The notes below the pieces were generated by a model. The model did no database searches, was not told the DNA's origin, and was given only the letters and a program-made list of their open reading frames with translations. From Paraglomus occultum (Eukaryota > Glomeromycota > Glomeromycetes > Paraglomerales > Paraglomeraceae): a DNA stretch of 28,858 nt. The position numbers and the translations under genes are program-made. This document shows positions 1 to 9,789 of the stretch, piece by piece; the first letter of the stretch is position 1, and the number at the start of each line of letters is the position of its first letter. The stretch is taken from contig CAJVPJ010000316.1 of NCBI GenBank assembly GCA_910592205.1, positions 1 through 28,858 of the forward strand, read 5' to 3'.

Positions 1-70
1 TGGTTCCAAGAAAAATGTGACTATAAGGGGGTTGTGACTATATAGGAGTGTGCTTATAGGGGGGGATGAC
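1..70. repeat. Degenerate G-rich tandem repeat, about 3 units
   Basis: Three imperfect units of roughly 16-17 bp follow each other. Each has the form TGTG(A)CT-TATA followed by a G run (tgtgactataaggggg, then ttgtgactatataggag, then tgtgcttataggggggg). The array sits close to a decayed transposon-like ORF, so it may be subterminal repeat sequence of that element. This is inference, because the left boundary lies outside the window. Confidence 0.5.
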
Positions 71-112
71 TGTAATTGAATACATTTATAAAGGTAAATT
101 ATTTATTCTGAA

Positions 113-161
113 GTGTTGCTTATTTTCGGTGTTGCTTATTTTCGGGTGTTGCTTATTTTCG
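113..161. repeat. 16-bp minisatellite, three copies
   Basis: The unit gtgttgcttattttcg occurs at 113-128, 129-144 and 146-161, all identical, with one extra G between copies 2 and 3. It directly follows the G-rich degenerate repeat. Perfect identity suggests recent slippage or unequal exchange. Confidence 0.85.
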
Positions 162-332
162 GAAGAATACGGTAGATAAGTTTCATATATTTCAATTTTA
201 TATATATGGATACCCCTGCGTATAATACATAATAAATGCGCCATATCATCAAAATTTTACAAAATCAGACAAACTGTGCGTAAATATATATAAAAAAAAT
301 ATATTTATGGTAGATATGAGAAAGCTCTTCAT

Positions 333-1135
333 TTGTTGGAAGTGAGATGTGGTTGCAGTTGCTTGACTAGGCTGCCCAAAGAAAAATTTACTGAATTGCG
401 AGAAGACTTTCAAGCGCTTACCAAACTTGAACAAGACATTTTTTTAATGGCCCAACTCATATCCATGGATGGAGGAGCAAGTACTAGCCGACGTCTCAAG
501 AACAAGGCTCGCGTTAACAAGAGAACTGTCTATTGCTGAAATCATAACACTCCAATTTGTCAAAAAACCTACCTCAATATGCTTGGTATTGGCCGCAATT
601 ATTTGAAAACATCCGAAATCATCTGACGACGAGTGGTATAATACCTACAAATCACGTGGAGGGCACTTAAAGCTCTTCTGTCGAAAGCCTGTTCCGTTAA
701 CGAGAGGGGTGAATCAATATGGAAGGTATTAGCTCCTTTAATAAAGACTAGTTCCTTTCCAGCAGGTGGAACAGCTGTTTCGAGCGAAGAGGGTCAAAGA
801 CCAGGTTAGAACCAAACCCGACGCAAAAAACTGGCCTAATTAAAAATGAAGATAGTAATGTAAAAAAATGCCGCAATGGAAAACTAAAATAACCATCGAT
901 ATAACTGTTGCTACCGCCGTGAAGAATTTTCTCGAAAACTATGCTGAAATTCATGGGTTGCCAAGTCCTGGTAGAAATGTCAACCGAACTACTCAATCGC
1001 TTACACTTTTGCCAGCTGAAACAAGTTACAAGTCGGTCTATCGTGATTTTATTGCCGGTCTCGAAAACGATAGCACATTAAATTTGATGCGTTCCGCAAG
1101 TTATGGCACCACTTAACGCTTTATTAGTAACGGTT
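333..1135 (+). pseudogene. Decayed transposon-like ORF (stop plus frameshifts)
   Basis: Coding pieces in different frames follow one another in the same order. The first (333-537) has a Cys-rich start (CGCSC) and the stretch DIFLMAQL, and ends at RTVYC followed by TGA. Reading on in that frame gives NHNTPICQKTYLNMLGIGRN. Around 598-604 the frame shifts and gives FENIRNHLTTSGIIPTNH before a TAA. A third piece (868-1116) contains NFLENYAEIHGLPSPGR and SYKSVYRDF. A last shift near 1098 gives LWHHLTLY and then a stop. The pieces resemble, from memory, a repetitive transposase-like family found in fungi and animals, but I cannot name it firmly. The first piece has no ATG of its own, so the true start is probably lost. 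At least one nonsense codon and two frameshifts make it non-functional. Confidence 0.55.
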
Positions 1136-2040
1136 GAGGCCTAAAGTTTTGATCTGATCGTATACTATTCTACAATAATTACCGAATTTTTTGTCACGTG
1201 GATCAAATAATCATTTCACACAAGAGGTTTTTGCATACCCGTGCGTGCAAATAAAATTTCCGTTGTCTTGCTACTTCTTAAAATGAATATAAAAATATAA
1301 TCGGCATACCCCTATAACGGGCGATCTCGATGTGTCAAAGAGTCGACCCGGTGTGTAACACAGAAATTGCCCCATGCGCGATAACTAGGGCAGTTGAAGC
1401 GTCAGGACAACAAGTGCTGGATAATGTAAACAAGGATGACGAAATTAAGATTGTTCTTAATAATAGTGGTTTACAAGTTAAACAAAAGCTGCGAGTCTTA
1501 CTTAGTCTACAGTCATGATCTCGTACTTCGACGCTTTCTTTGCTTGTGTTTATATTTATTATTTATTGCATAACGTTTTCTTGTAGAAGAAAAAGAATTC
1601 TCACTCTCGCCTAGTGAAAGAGTGTCTTGTATGAACCACGAATAGTAACTTTGCAAGACGAATTAGACCACAACTGAGAAAGCACTATGGAAAACGTAGT
1701 AAAAAACAAAAGCAGGAATGATTTTTGAGACGGAATAGTCCCATATTGCTCAAATTGAGGTTAGGAAACTAGAAATTGAATAAAGAAGTAATCTAAAGAT
1801 TAGTAACTTAATAAGCCTTTGTCGAAATATTCCTGGCGAGGTTTATTTAAAACCATAAGACACAATTTTGTCTCATAGGTAATGCATGAGCGGTTGTCAC
1901 ATGTTCACTTTTTGTTCTATATTAATATGATAATCATCAAACATTTATGGAATATCCACCATACATAGTTAGCATGTTAGCATGTAGTATTGTCTCTTTT
2001 TTTATTATTTTGCAGTAATCAATAATATATCACATAAACC
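1136..2040. other. Intergenic stretch, no supported gene
   Basis: A 62-codon open stretch lies at 1330-1518 on the plus strand (begins MCQRVDPVCN), with no recognisable motif or splice context. It may belong to the decayed element just upstream. The rest is AT-rich with scattered stops. A small tandem GTTAGCAT pair is visible near 1970-1985. Nothing else is supportable. Confidence 0.4.
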
Positions 2041-2044
2041 ACGA

Positions 2045-2050
2045 TTTATT
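2045..2050 (-). terminator. Poly(A) signal of PLC-like gene
   Basis: The minus-strand reading is AATAAA, about 38 nt past the TAA stop of the PLC-like gene. Canonical sequence and suitable distance support the assignment. Confidence 0.5.
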
Positions 2051-2087
2051 AACCCTTTACCAATCCCAACCTTTTAAATCCCAATCC

Positions 2088-3305
2088 TTACAATCCAACC
2101 ATCACAAGCGCTACAAAGAGCAATCCACTAGTCATCATATATAATCCGGAACCTTTCTGTAATGAGGCATTCGCAGTCGTTGTTTGGTTGCCATTATATG
2201 ACGTGTCACCCAACGGCTTGGGCGTATATGTTACATTATTCAATTCTGCGACGACCGAAAAGATGTTAACATTGTTACTGCCCTGGTCGTAGAAATCAAC
2301 TGATACAAAGTTGGGAATCCGTCCGAACGCCTTTGTACATTGCTGTGCATGCTGCTCGAGATTGGGTCCGTTTGTCGAGCTTGCGGAACCTGGTTGAGGA
2401 GTTTCGATATTCGACTCGCCCAAATTGCCGTACAGGAAGTGATTGACGTTATACAGGCTTATACTACTGGGTGAAGCGCCTGGTGGGCGGTCAACGACAC
2501 ACTGCCAATTGTTCGGGTCGTTGTTGGAGAAGGGCGTGTCGATCACGTAAGTAAACTCATCGTGAAGCCTGCATGAAGAAAAAGGACAATGGATTAATTT
2601 GTTAGCAAAAGTTTAATTGTGACAAGTCTCTTGTCTTGGAAGTGAAAAAAAAAAGCTTTATCGACTAAACAGATTTGAATACATTGCTCATGATTATCAT
2701 ATGATTAGTTCCTTGCAAAACAAAAGTACGTTTTTCCCTTCTTTTCTAATTACTTACCATGGCACACTGGGCGAAGCACCATTATCAATGAAATTAATCA
2801 ATGTCGTTCCCTTGCTAATTAATTCGGACAGAGTCGGCCACTGTTGCTGCCCTGATGGTTGTGTATATGCAAACTTGTCCAATCCTGCTTGCTGGTAGGC
2901 TGCCGCGTATGAGTTAACATCTATCTTATCATAATTCTCCCAAATAATTGTTATCACCTCATTGGGATTCGCCTTCATAAAGTCAGCGATTATTTTTAAC
3001 GTATCTACGGCGGTACCCGCATTCTCTAAAAAACACGAGGTATGGCATAATTCAATGTTAGAGCCGAGCTTGTGTCCGTCAAGCATGAATGAGCGGATAC
3101 CGTCATTGAGCTGAGTGGCGACAGGAAAGAATTGATTCGCTGCGGGATTATTTTTAACGGCCGAAAAAGAATTGTGAGTGCCGGGGAATGCGACTTGATG
3201 ATAGGGTCTCGAGCAGAGTTCGCTATGGCCGTTGCATTGCTGGGACAGGGCGGGCGATGTGAAGACAAGGGCTGTCAAGGCTGTGATTATATAGAATGAT
3301 CGCAT
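2088..3305 (-). CDS. Secreted PLC-like phosphodiesterase, probably GPI-anchored
   Basis: Two exons: 3305-2758 and 2568-2088, with a 189-bp intron (donor ATG|GTAAGT, acceptor TGCAG|GC). They join in frame to give 342 aa. Residues 1-21 are a signal peptide (MRSFYIITALTALVFTSPAL). The PI-PLC X-like region has AFPGTHNSF (His44, the first catalytic histidine by analogy), GIRSFMLDGH, and LCHTSC (His88, the likely second histidine), then NPNEVITIIWENYD. Several N-terminal cysteines (Cys24, Cys31) fit an extracellular protein. The last 20 or so residues are hydrophobic (GLLFVALVMVGL) after a small-residue stretch, which is the pattern of a GPI-attachment signal. Fungal members of this family are secreted or wall-associated single-X-domain proteins without C2, PH or Y domains, and their substrate is poorly defined. 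A phosphodiesterase acting on phosphoinositol lipids or glycans is inferred from the fold only. The start is the only ATG giving the signal peptide. Confidence 0.9.
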
Positions 3306-3349
3306 GGTTGACTTGGTTTATTGGTTGGATCGAAATTTGTATATTATAT

Positions 3350-3370
3350 CAAAATATATAAATATTCTAT
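3350..3370 (-). promoter_or_regulatory. TATA-like element upstream of PLC-like gene
   Basis: On the minus strand an AT stretch (ATATTTATATATTTTG) lies about 45-65 bp before the start codon at 3305, followed by ACCAATAAACC just before the ATG. The position fits a core promoter. The region is generally AT-rich, so the signal is weak. Confidence 0.3.
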
Positions 3371-3492
3371 AAGTTTTTTGTATATGTATAAAATGTGTTC
3401 GAATTGGTTGCCGTGTGTATGTTGTTTACGAGTTTGGGGTGCTGTTGACGGAAGTATGTAAGAGTGATGAGGGAAATCTTGCTCACAGGATC

Positions 3493-3558
3493 GTATTCTC
3501 ACTATATATAATATCTATGTGTATATCTATGTATATATTATATATATAATGAGTATAC
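3493..3558. repeat. Imperfect AT-rich palindrome (hairpin)
   Basis: The arm at 3493-3514 (gtattctcactatatata then atat) pairs with 3535-3558 (ending aatgagtatac) through a loop of about 20 nt. Only a few mismatches and a 2-nt size difference separate the arms. It lies in the spacer upstream of the PLC-like gene and could be a small MITE relic or a cruciform-forming element. Confidence 0.6.
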
Positions 3559-6143
3559 GGAAATTGTATGCCTTTCCCAGTGATGGATACCAAAAGAGTG
3601 TGGTGGGTTGTAAACTGTTCAACAGTCTTATTATATTACTGAATGAAAGTGAAGGGGTCTGAGGGACAAAAAAGAATTGAACTGAATTAGTCAACCGCAA
3701 TTCAAGGAGATATTTGTAGACCCTTTTCCGTGGTGGCTTGACATTCTAATTGGGGGATGTATAAATAGATGGGCACAAATGGGGAATATTTAGAACGTTA
3801 CACACATTTACATCCTGACTAGTGGACATAATGAAACGTTTTGACACAAAAGGTAATAAAGGATTAGAATTGTCAACAAAGCCCTGCTTACTAAAGTGGT
3901 ATCATCTATCGTTAGAGTCTAACCGTCGCTTTCCCACTCATTCAGATGCCAAGACTTTGTGTTTTGGTTGTGAAACGGAAAAGTTTCAAAACGTAGTCAC
4001 ATGATTGTGGTGGTAATAATAGCAATAGCAGTTATAGATAGCCCTCGCATTGTCATTCTTCCGATTTATCGTATATTTGTTATAAATATTGCAACAAGTA
4101 CTAGCAGCCAACATTGTCAGTATTGACAAAACTCTTGCATATAGCGATAGGAGAGCATTTCCCAATTTGTCTTTAAAATTTCACAATAGTGATCGCAATG
4201 CATGCCAAGTCTTTTTCAATCTTTGCCGATCCAAGATTTTTTATCATTAAAATTTTGAACGGGACAACTGTACAGTTGAGATAAATTAATCAAATTAATT
4301 TTACATTACTTTACGACGACTTATTATAGCCGCTTACCCAAATTACAATCAAACAAGAACATTTCGGTTATTTAATATCATTTCTATTCATCAGTCATCA
4401 GTCATCAATGATAATATTTTGTTAATGTGTGATACAAGTTAATAGCCGAGTCATTTGACTCAAACTAGCCAATCGCGCAAGTTTCAACTAGCTGTTTTTG
4501 TCCATTGCGCAATGGATTTTCAAAACACCGAAACCTGCATTTTTGTGCATCTACACTTTATATGACGTTAGGTATGATAATCGATCTTTAGCGTTTCTAA
4601 ATCTGGCCTGAACCGTCATATATTAATATTAATATTGTTTCTATGAGTATAATTTTGGGTAATTAACTGGCTGGTATCATGGTTTAATAAAAGTTACTTA
4701 AAGTAAGACTAACAGCAATAAAGCAAATGCAATGAGATTGGATTAATATCGCTGTTAGAATTTTCCACCGTCAACTCCTTACACAATCAGCTCTTTTCTC
4801 GACGTGCCGTTTCTCAGGCGTACGTCTTATTGTTAGGGGTACATGGTTCATGTGGACAATAATTCCTGTAATTATCAGCCACCAAATAGCTTGGCGGAAC
4901 ATAAAATACATCACAGTGAGCAATCTCCCTAGCTTTGGTTGCGGTATGTTCAATTTAACGAGTGAGAAACGTTCGAAATTAGAATACGCGCATTCTGAGG
5001 TATAATAGACCTGATTTGGAAACGCAGAAATTCCAACGACTATGGTTAAATCGCACGCTTTATCGCGCGCTGTTTGATGCGAGGGAGAAATGAATGTTTG
5101 TTGGCCAAGTTCAATATTAAAAATAGAAGGTTGCGCTTTGCTATTATTAGTTACGACTCGAGACTACATTTCTGATTTGGAATTGGTCTAGAAATCGGTT
5201 GTGTGTATGTTGTTTTGTTGTACAAACATCGGGGTAAATTGCAAAGTGCATGTGGTTGTGAAATTAAATACATGTATTTTAGTGTTTTGCTCAAGTTCGG
5301 AGGAGCGAGACAGTTGTCGTGATAAATGTATTCAATGCAAGGTAAGAGCATTATCGTGTCTCTAAAGGTACAGTATGGTATGAGCGATTTTGCAAATTAA
5401 AATTACTAATTGACATTACTAATCACAAAACTAAAACATGCTCGGGTTTGTGCAAGAAATTCGGGACCCTGCATTGGTTACGTTTATGGGATATATGTAA
5501 CGTATCAAAAATTGGCCCTTTTTTTAAATTTGTACAGTAAATACGTGTACGTAAATACTGTAATACTGCTCGTTCACAATTTGGCTTTCATTTTCACAAA
5601 CATATTTCCAAAGCCATGCATTTATGTCTAATAAATTACTTACGCTTAGGAAGTAGAATTGCATAGTTATTGTTGTTTTCTTTTAGAATTTTGTCAAGGT
5701 TTGGAGAATTAACAACATTACCAATAGTAATCAAAATAGGTTAACGTTTATTTTTTACCTAACGTTATCTCTACAAGTGAGAACGGAATTACAATCAAAA
5801 GTCTTCAGTCTTACTTTTCCAATTGCTTAGAATAACTGGGAATTCGTTTCTCTTTATTTACTCCTCATTGCTAAGTTATATGAACTATTGCAACCCTAAA
5901 TTTACTCGCAGGAACGATCGATCCGCTCATTTGCGAAAATCCAAAACGAGGGGTTTTGGCAAAAGCTGAGCTTATTTTCGCATGGCAATCATTGAGAGAT
6001 CTTCAGAGGACTATCCTTGACTGGAAGGTGTGACAAAATTTCCCAGTAATGGTAATTAATATTACTAATAAAAAGTTCGCGCAAATTAACTTCCCTGTCA
6101 ATCTTTTAATACCTACTAACCAAAAAAAATTTAAAGGAAACCC
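3559..6143. other. Long intergenic region, no supported gene
   Basis: About 2.6 kb between divergently oriented genes (PLC-like on minus, acetyltransferase on plus). Open stretches are all 75 codons or shorter, without recognisable domains. Small items seen are a TATA-like box at 3759-3768 ahead of a 58-codon ORF (3831-4004), short ATCAGTC repeats near 4390-4410, and a 16-bp perfect palindrome tccattgcgcaatgga at 4501-4516. The last 500 bp should hold the acetyltransferase promoter, but no distinct element stands out. Confidence 0.5.
3759..3768 (+). promoter_or_regulatory. Consensus TATA box of unknown target
   Basis: TGTATAAATAGAT matches the TATA consensus well, with a G-rich flank (tggggg upstream, gatggg downstream). 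An ATG at 3831 lies about 70 bp downstream and opens a 58-codon frame with no recognisable domain. It could serve a small unrecognised gene, a first exon or a non-coding transcript, or be chance in AT-rich DNA. Confidence 0.3.
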
Positions 6144-8885
6144 ATGTACCTTCTCGGTGAATTCCCTGTCAAGCGGGCCATTATCTCCAGCCTTAGACAA
6201 GCATCCGGCACACGGTGAGCCGATATCACGCCATTACCCCATTTACAATTATTCCCTGTTGTTAAAAAATTGCCTCTGTTAGCCAATATCGCCGTCCATA
6301 CGCTCTACAAAATCGTTTGTACTCGCAGATCGCTCGCGACCCCAGTAAAACGCCAGCTACATTTTCAAACCAGAGTCGTATTCCTCGACTTCCCATTCCC
6401 ACACTTCAGGAGACTGCCGAGCGATATAAGAAAAGTTTATTACCAATTCTGAGTTCTGAGGATTATGTTCGAGCTGCCAAAGCAGTCGACGAATTTGTTA
6501 GTCCAAATGGACTAGGAGAGATTCTTCAGCAGAGATTACACGAGCTGGATAAGCGAGAACCGGTAATTATTCTTTTCGGATAAACTTGAGCATTTTTATT
6601 TTAGACTCGGCTAATATTCATTCGATTTCTTGAATTTTAGAATAATTGGTTAGAAAAAATCTGGTTGGCCAAAGCATATCTCGAGTGGCGAGAGCCTACT
6701 CTTATAAATGTCAACTGGTGGTGTGAATTTCGTGATCCAGCAGGCGGTATCCTCAAAACTCCTCCACCCCGTGGAGAATTATCTGATTTTCAACTGTCCA
6801 GAGCAGCAGGAATCATATCGAATTTATTGACTTTTAGTGATACAGTGAATAAGTACGCAGTGATGTAATCTCATAATTATCGCAAAGACTAGTATGTTAT
6901 GTAACGTGTTCAATAATCGGTATGATACTCTTGTTATTATTTTAGTGAACTACTCCCTCCCGAATCGACAAGACAGGGTCCACTATGTATGAATCAATAC
7001 AAAAACCAGTTTGGCACTACTCGCATCGCCGACTCGCCAGCAGATAGAATAATTACAACGTGGCCAGCGACAGCCAAGCATATCATTGTTCTCATGAGAG
7101 ATCATATATTTAAAGTTCAAGTTCTCGGAGAGGGTGGCGCGCGAGTCCCGATTAAAGCAATAGAACAGTATGTAAGAATTTTTTATCGAGTTTTTAAAAG
7201 CGGTGATGCACAACATACTAATTGATCTGACCTCGCAGACAATTGAGAACCGTGGCGACTATGTTGAAAAATGCACAACAAATAGATTCCCCCGTTGGTC
7301 TATTAACAGGCGAGCACCGAGATGCTTGGGCAGCGGTAAGTACTTTCACTTTCTGTATTTCGTCGGTATTCACCCCTCATTGAGTACTTAATTTTATCTT
7401 GTTAGGCGAGAAAAGCTCTAGAGGAACTTTCACCTGAGAACCGCGCTTCGTTTAACGAAATCGATACTGCATTGTTTGCTGTTTGCCTTGATGATTACTC
7501 TGTGGATACCGATATCGATATCTCGCATCATAATATTTTCCATGCGTTCAACGGCAGAAACCGCTGGTTTGACAAGTCACTTCAGGTCATCATACAGAAC
7601 AACGGTCGTGCAGGCGTAAATGGAGAGGTAAGTCATGGTTGTGTGTATTTGTGTTAATATTCGGAACAATGATAAATGACAGTCGATTGAATATAGCATT
7701 CGCCGGCAGATGCCGTCATCCCTGGTAACATTTTCGATAATATTTTGACAACGTAAGCGAATTTCACTGTCTGAACGTATCGTATATGTGTATATATCTT
7801 TTCTGCAACCGACAACGTGTTTTTTTTTTTCAAATATGGTTTTTATCAATCAGAGAACCACAAGATCCTCCGAATGCGTCAACAGCAATTACACTTCCGC
7901 CGCCGCAACCTCTTCAATGGGTCCTTGACGACAAATCAATCAACGTCATCAGCAATGCAAAAGTTAATATTCAAAAGACCATTGATAATGTTGAGAGTGT
8001 TCTACTGCACTATTCCGAATTTGGATCGAGTTGGCTGAAGAGCGGTAAAGTACGCGAAAATATGATCGACGTCGTTGTGTTTCGTAAACCCTTTTCTTCC
8101 TTCCTACGTGTCTAATACATGAATGTGCGTCTGTAGTGAAGGTCAGCCCAGATGCATTTGTTCAGATGGTTCTTCAACTCGCTTATTATCGACATCATGG
8201 TGAACCGGTACCCACTTACGAAACGGCTTCAACAAGAGCATTCCTGCACGGTCGAACCGAAACCGTGAGATCATGCTCGGTGGATAGCGTTGCGTTTACC
8301 AAAATTTTTGATGATAAAGATGCCAAGGTAATGAATGTAACAAACACTCGTCATTGTGAATGAGAGACATAGTAAGACTGTTGACGATTGCTTGACTTGA
8401 GCAGAAAGAGGAGAAGCTTGCGTCGTTTGCGAATGCCATCAAGACCCATTTAGAATACATGATAGCAGCGAGCTCAGGTAAGAACAAAAGAATACCTGGT
8501 TGGCAGGGGGGGTTTTATGAATCGATTATTCTTTTAATAATTTTTCAATTATGTGATTTTAGGCAAGGGTGTTGACCGCCATCTTCTCGGATTGCGCACA
8601 CAAATCCAATCCGATGAAGAACAATCTCGAGCACACATATTTACCGATCCGTCCTATATCCAATCCATGTACTTTAAATTATCGACATCTAACATGAGTC
8701 CAGGTGATAATTTTTATGGTGGCTTTGGCCCTATTGTTCCTGAGGGTTATGGTATCAACTATGCTATTGGGAAGGACAATATCAAGTTCAGCATAAGCAG
8801 TTTGAAGACTTTTAGCGAGACGGATAGCGTCGCTTTCAGGAAGACCCTCAAGAGTACATTGGACGATTTGAGAGCTATAATATAG
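6144..8885 (+). CDS. Carnitine O-acetyltransferase, mitochondrial type
   Basis: Transfers acetyl groups between CoA and carnitine so that acetyl units cross organelle membranes; close to yeast Cat2 and animal CrAT in type. Eleven exons: 6144-6214, 6283-6562, 6641-6852, 6946-7167, 7239-7335, 7406-7627, 7697-7752, 7854-8044, 8137-8327, 8405-8477, 8563-8885. All introns are GT-AG (68-101 bp) and the total is 1938 nt, 645 aa, a normal family length. Residues 1-40 are rich in Arg and free of acidic residues after Glu6 (VKRAIISSLRQASGTRQYRR), as in a mitochondrial presequence. Family signatures are LPIPTLQETAERY near 55-70, the catalytic motif EHSPAD with His369, KVSPDAFVQMVLQLAYYR, DRHLLGL (543-549), the STS motif at 579-581, and VPEGYGINY. 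The C-terminus ends in RAII, so there is no peroxisomal AKL/SKL signal. The chosen ATG gives the presequence and keeps the frame through intron 1. It converges with the Sec2-like gene. Confidence 0.94.
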
Positions 8886-8986
8886 TGATTTAGACTCCAT
8901 TCCTATAGTTAATGTTTTTCTTTTTCACTACACATGTGAATAGAATCGTATTTAAATGTGTTACATGTATAAACAACAGGCTCAAA

Positions 8987-8992
8987 AATAAA
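8987..8992 (+). terminator. Poly(A) signal of acetyltransferase gene
   Basis: AATAAA about 100 nt after the TAG stop of the carnitine acetyltransferase, the first canonical signal downstream. Confidence 0.5.
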
Positions 8993-9789
8993 CTTGTTAA
9001 AAAGACGGTTATGCGGATAACATGTTTTGGTTAATATCGTACGCTATACCCATTTTATTCCATCAAGAAAAAACGGAGGTATGCTTTATCCTAACTTGAA
9101 CATAGAAGACATATCTAGACTTGTGAAAGCATAAACATAAACGGTCTACCAAAAGACCAAGTATCTGCTTTACATAAAACAATGTTATTATTCAGAAAGA
9201 ACAAGAACATTTAAAATATAGTGTCATGACAAGGAATGTCTTCATCGACTCGATAAGAGATGGGAGAAGGGAGGGTTACAGAGAGTATAATATACATGAA
9301 TGTATATGAAAAGATCAAAGAATAAGGTCTATTTTTTTAAAAAAAAAACTCGCTCGAAATCAAGCGGTTTCATCATGAACGAAATTTAAAAAAGGTATGT
9401 GAAAAACTGCCCGTCGAACATTAATGACCAAATTGGAGGGACGTAATGAAGTATATATTGTATACTGTCAGCTGATCTATAGAGTCCAGACTATTCGCTT
9501 TGAGAGCTTTTATAATTTATCGTTCACAGACATTTTGAAAAGAAGAGAGAATCCGCTCATCGTAAAAGTCCCCACGTCTATAAATATTGTGATATTTTCT
9601 ATTGTCCAAATACGTATTGTAAATCCCCTTAGTTTTTGTTATTATTGCTGATGTTGTTTTGTTGTTTTGTTGTTGTTGTTTTGTTGTTGTTGTTGTTTTG
9701 GTTTTGATTTTGATTTTCCTTTTTTCCCGTTTTTGTTTACCCCGGACGTGTGATATATTAATGAGGTTTTGTTTTTTTCCTGTTCATCT
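8993..9789. other. Convergent 3' intergenic region
   Basis: Spacer between two converging genes, holding both 3' ends. No ORF above 75 codons and no RNA gene is recognisable. It carries an A/T homopolymer junction near 9330-9350 and the TTG-rich tract described separately. Confidence 0.5.
9645..9715. repeat. TTG/TTTTG low-complexity tract
   Basis: About 70 bp of alternating TTG and TTTTG units on the plus strand, read as CAA/CAAAA on the minus strand. It lies within 150 bp after the Sec2-like stop codon, so it is probably in that gene's 3' UTR. Confidence 0.8.

Noticed and set aside
1330-1518. 62-codon ORF with two cysteines near its start
   Set aside because: No domain, no splice or promoter context, and a length expected by chance; left as part of the intergenic description.
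4501-4516. 16-bp perfect palindrome with a TTGCGCAA core
   Set aside because: One such palindrome is expected about every other window of this size by chance, and it is not near a start codon.
4771-4953. Minus-strand 60-codon ORF with a hydrophobic segment
   Set aside because: An apparent acceptor (attacag) lies inside it, but no partner exon or family match could be built.
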